In this document: in pieces, positions 61,918-64,000 of the stretch
How positions within the stretch are numbered: position 1 is the stretch's first letter
Layout of the letters: every line of letters starts with the position of its first letter
NCBI RefSeq assembly: GCF_015775975.1
Contig: NZ_CP064056.1
Span: 186,001-250,000, forward strand
From: Staphylococcus lloydii
GTDB lineage: Bacteria > Bacillota > Bacilli > Staphylococcales > Staphylococcaceae
Length of the DNA stretch: 64,000 bases
Direction of reading: 5' to 3'
The notes under the pieces: generated by a model
Told to the model about the DNA's origin: nothing
What the model saw: only the letters and a program-made list of their open reading frames with translations
The model's database searches: none
Position numbers and translations under genes: made by a program

Positions 61918-63285
61918 ATGAAAGACGTGATTATTGTAGGCGGAGGATTAGCAGGATTATCAGCGGCATGGAGATTAAAAGATCATGATATTTTACTACT
62001 AGAATCCGAAGACCGTGTAGGTGGTCGAGTGATGTCTGAACGACGTGGCAACTATTGGATGAACTGGGGCGGTCATGTTTATGCCGGAAAAGGTTCAGCG
62101 ACCGATGAATTATTAAAATCAGTTGGTGTGAAGGCACTACCTGTTCCTGGCAAACTTTCAGCAATGCAATTAAATGGTAAATTGTTATTAGATGGGCATG
62201 TCGAATTGTATCCGTTCAGAGTTTCAATGTCTTGGAAAGATCGTATTTCTATGTTGATTGCTGGTGCAAAAGTAAGAGGCGCAGTTTTAAAATATAGCAA
62301 AATAGCCAAAAGACGTGCGCATGAAGATTACTGTACACAACAACAACGTATATTTAACTTTATGAATGACAGAACGTTTTCTGATTTTACAGGAAAATTG
62401 CCTGAAGATGCAGATGCCATATTTAGACCTACTGTAAGTCGTTCAACTGGAGAACCTGAACAAATTTCTGCAGGTGCCGGGGTCGCATACTTTGATATGA
62501 TTTGGAGTAAGGAAGACGGGTTAACACGTAATATAGTGGGAGGACCCTCAACTTTAACGAATACGATAGCGAGTCGTATTAAGGACAGTGTTGAGCTAAA
62601 TGCGCATGTCCAAGAAGTTGTAAATAATGATGATTTTGTTAGTGTGAAGTATGAAAAAGACGGCAAAACTTATACTGAAATTGCACGTTATATTATTATG
62701 GCAACACCAGCACCAATTACGCGTAAAGTGACGAAAAATTTGAGCCCTCGCCTGAATGATGCGCTCAGTCAAATTAAGTACGGCCCTCATGTAAGCGCTT
62801 CCTTTTTGACGAATGAAACAGAAGAGCAAGTTTGGGACGACGTTTATGCCTTTGCAACACCTAAAAAGTCATTTGATATCTTGATTCATAATTCAAATCT
62901 AACACACAGTATGCATAGTCAACGTCATCAAGGTAGTAGTTTTATGACGTTCTCGCCGGCTAATAGAGGTCGAGCATTATTAGAGAAAACTGAAGAAGAA
63001 ATTTTAGAGCAATATTTAGACGACATTGAAGACATGTTCCCAGGTTTTAGAAATATTGTAGTAGAAGCACATGTGCAGAAGTTCCCATACGGTTCAGCTT
63101 ATGTGTATCCGGGTCGTGCCGATATACAACCTACTTTAACAGAACCTGAAGGGCGCTTATACTTAGCAGGAGACTACTTAGGTACATTTTATACAGAAAC
63201 AGCTATTCAAACTGGTTTTACAGCTGCACAAGATATTAACAGTTTATTATCGTTCTATCAAAATGATATACAGCAAATACTGTAA
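61918..63285 (+). CDS. FAD-dependent amine oxidase family protein
   Basis: The 455-residue flavoprotein carries the FAD-binding motif at its start (VIIVGGGLAGLSAAWRL), then ESEDRVGGRVMSERRGNYWMNWGGHVYAG, the RxGGR signature. A second flavin contact is the C-terminal LYLAGDYLGTFYTETAIQTGFTAA. Members oxidise mono- or polyamines or amino acids to aldehyde/imine and hydrogen peroxide. In this operon its product could be the aldehyde for the upstream ALDH. It starts 42 bases after the aldolase stop and is followed by an MFS gene. Confidence 0.88.
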   Translation: MKDVIIVGGGLAGLSAAWRLKDHDILLLESEDRVGGRVMSERRGNYWMNWGGHVYAGKGSATDELLKSVGVKALPVPGKLSAMQLNGKLLLDGHVELYPFRVSMSWKDRISMLIAGAKVRGAVLKYSKIAKRRAHEDYCTQQQRIFNFMNDRTFSDFTGKLPEDADAIFRPTVSRSTGEPEQISAGAGVAYFDMIWSKEDGLTRNIVGGPSTLTNTIASRIKDSVELNAHVQEVVNNDDFVSVKYEKDGKTYTEIARYIIMATPAPITRKVTKNLSPRLNDALSQIKYGPHVSASFLTNETEEQVWDDVYAFATPKKSFDILIHNSNLTHSMHSQRHQGSSFMTFSPANRGRALLEKTEEEILEQYLDDIEDMFPGFRNIVVEAHVQKFPYGSAYVYPGRADIQPTLTEPEGRLYLAGDYLGTFYTETAIQTGFTAAQDINSLLSFYQNDIQQIL

Positions 63286-63319
63286 TTAACATTCTGTATA
63301 TTTTGGGAGGCAAGGTTTA

Positions 63320-64000
63320 ATGGAAAAAACAAAAGCTATGGAAGATGTTCCATTTTGTAAATTTCACATGAAAATATTTGCATATTGTAGTGGTAGTTCA
63401 TTCGTAGATGGCTATGCGCTCGGTATTATTGCTATAGCACTCTCGATAATGCAAAAAGATATTAATATGTCCGTTACTACAGTAGGTCTTCTCGGTATGG
63501 GGACACTACTTGGTATGGTTTTTGGTGGCTTAGTCGGCGGTTATTTTACCGATCTTATAGGCAGAAAGAAAATGTTTATCATCGACATGTTATTACTAGG
63601 CATATTTACGATATCACAGTTTTTCGTGACGGATCCAACGCAATTAATAATCTTAAGAATATTAATTGGTGTGACGCTAGGCATGGATTATCCTATTGCA
63701 GGTTCATTGATGAGTGAATTTGCGCCGAAAAAAAATCGTGGTGCATTGTTAGGCGGTATCAACGCATTCTGGTTTATTGGATACGCTGTATCATTTATTG
63801 TTGGCTATTTACTTATTCCAATTGGCAACGCAACAAGTTGGAGATGGATGTTAGCTAGTGGTGCAGTACCGGTAATCGTATTATTATTCGCACGTTTAAA
63901 TATGCCAGAATCACCTCATTGGTTATTAAAGCATGGGAAGAAACAAAAAGCCGAAGACATTGTACACAGCGTGTTTGGTGATCATGTTCAAGTTAGCCAA
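63320..64000 (+). CDS. MFS transporter (3' end cut by window edge)
   Basis: The first 227 residues show a major facilitator with motif A after the second helix, GGYFTDLIGRKKMF, and GVTLGMDYPIAGSLMSEFAPKKNRGALLG, then LNMPESPHWLLKHGKKQKAEDI, like aromatic-acid/sugar porter subfamilies. It likely imports the compound broken down by the ALDH-aldolase-amine oxidase set. GGGAGG lies before ATG 63320, 34 bases after the amine oxidase stop. The rest lies beyond the window. Confidence 0.85.
   Translation, partial: MEKTKAMEDVPFCKFHMKIFAYCSGSSFVDGYALGIIAIALSIMQKDINMSVTTVGLLGMGTLLGMVFGGLVGGYFTDLIGRKKMFIIDMLLLGIFTISQFFVTDPTQLIILRILIGVTLGMDYPIAGSLMSEFAPKKNRGALLGGINAFWFIGYAVSFIVGYLLIPIGNATSWRWMLASGAVPVIVLLFARLNMPESPHWLLKHGKKQKAEDIVHSVFGDHVQVSQ

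Noticed and set aside
1..64000. CRISPR arrays, insertion sequences, prophage genes, tRNA or rRNA genes
   Set aside because: None was seen. The only notable repeats are the duplicated 37-bp terminator, the octamer tandem repeat and short operator palindromes.

Overview
The window is low-GC Firmicute DNA and almost certainly a Staphylococcus chromosome. The evidence is an IsaB-type secreted antigen, a SLUSH/PSM-beta peptide, a ribose locus with the RbsU-type uptake protein, a TagF-like teichoic acid enzyme and strong AGGAGG-type ribosome sites with frequent TTG/GTG starts. A full L-arabinose locus (araR, araBDA, sugar-proton symporter) points to a coagulase-negative species able to use arabinose, not S. 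aureus; the species cannot be fixed from sequence alone. I see no rRNA, tRNA, insertion sequence, prophage or CRISPR array. Most genes sit in one- to five-gene units closed by clear hairpin terminators.

Layout. 1-6.4 kb: brnQ (cut by the window edge), a GT2/CDP-glycerol transferase fusion, and mmuP-mmuM for S-methylmethionine salvage. 6.6-11.2 kb: an MFS exporter, a DNA glycosylase, a TDT-family transporter broken by an 8-bp tandem duplication, and a flavin monooxygenase. 11.3-14.8 kb: rbsR-rbsU-rbsD-rbsK with a palindromic operator and a cre-like site. 14.7-17.3 kb: an EamA permease and a divergent MocR-type regulator, bracketed by two identical 37-bp copies of the rbsK terminator. 17.3-25.8 kb: a lipoprotein, a sirtuin, an alpha/beta hydrolase, a MarR-patatin operon with twin operators, a BCCT carrier, 3-hydroxybutyrate dehydrogenase, a small SDR and IsaB. 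26-27.8 kb: a Fur-boxed iron-siderophore binding lipoprotein divergent from a siderophore-esterase-like hydrolase. 27.9-31 kb: CynX-type MFS, EamA permease and a divergent AraC regulator.

31.4-37.9 kb: a sulfide:quinone oxidoreductase-like gene, a complete TRAP transporter (dctP-dctQ-dctM) and a convergent GH31 glycosidase. Matching LacI-type operator sequences lie in front of the TRAP operon and the glycosidase, suggesting one regulon. 38.3 kb: a lone 43-residue PSM-beta peptide gene. 38.8-44 kb: an MMPL exporter in operon with an orphan OpuAC-type lipoprotein, then a TetR regulator and a formamidase-like hydrolase. 44.1-50.6 kb: the arabinose locus, with two AraR boxes and a cre site before araB. 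50.7-56.4 kb: a TetR/MFS pair sharing an operator, a DUF2316 protein, a two-gene membrane system, a frameshifted DUF418 gene and an isoprenylcysteine-methyltransferase-like protein.

56.7-64 kb: an ABC-class ATPase, then an RpiR regulator divergent from a catabolic operon: aldehyde dehydrogenase, a DapA/NanA-like aldolase, an FAD amine oxidase and an MFS permease that runs off the window. This operon and the TRAP/GH31 pair are the best candidates for undescribed metabolism. The flanking terminator duplication and the tandem-repeat frameshift are the clearest structural surprises.
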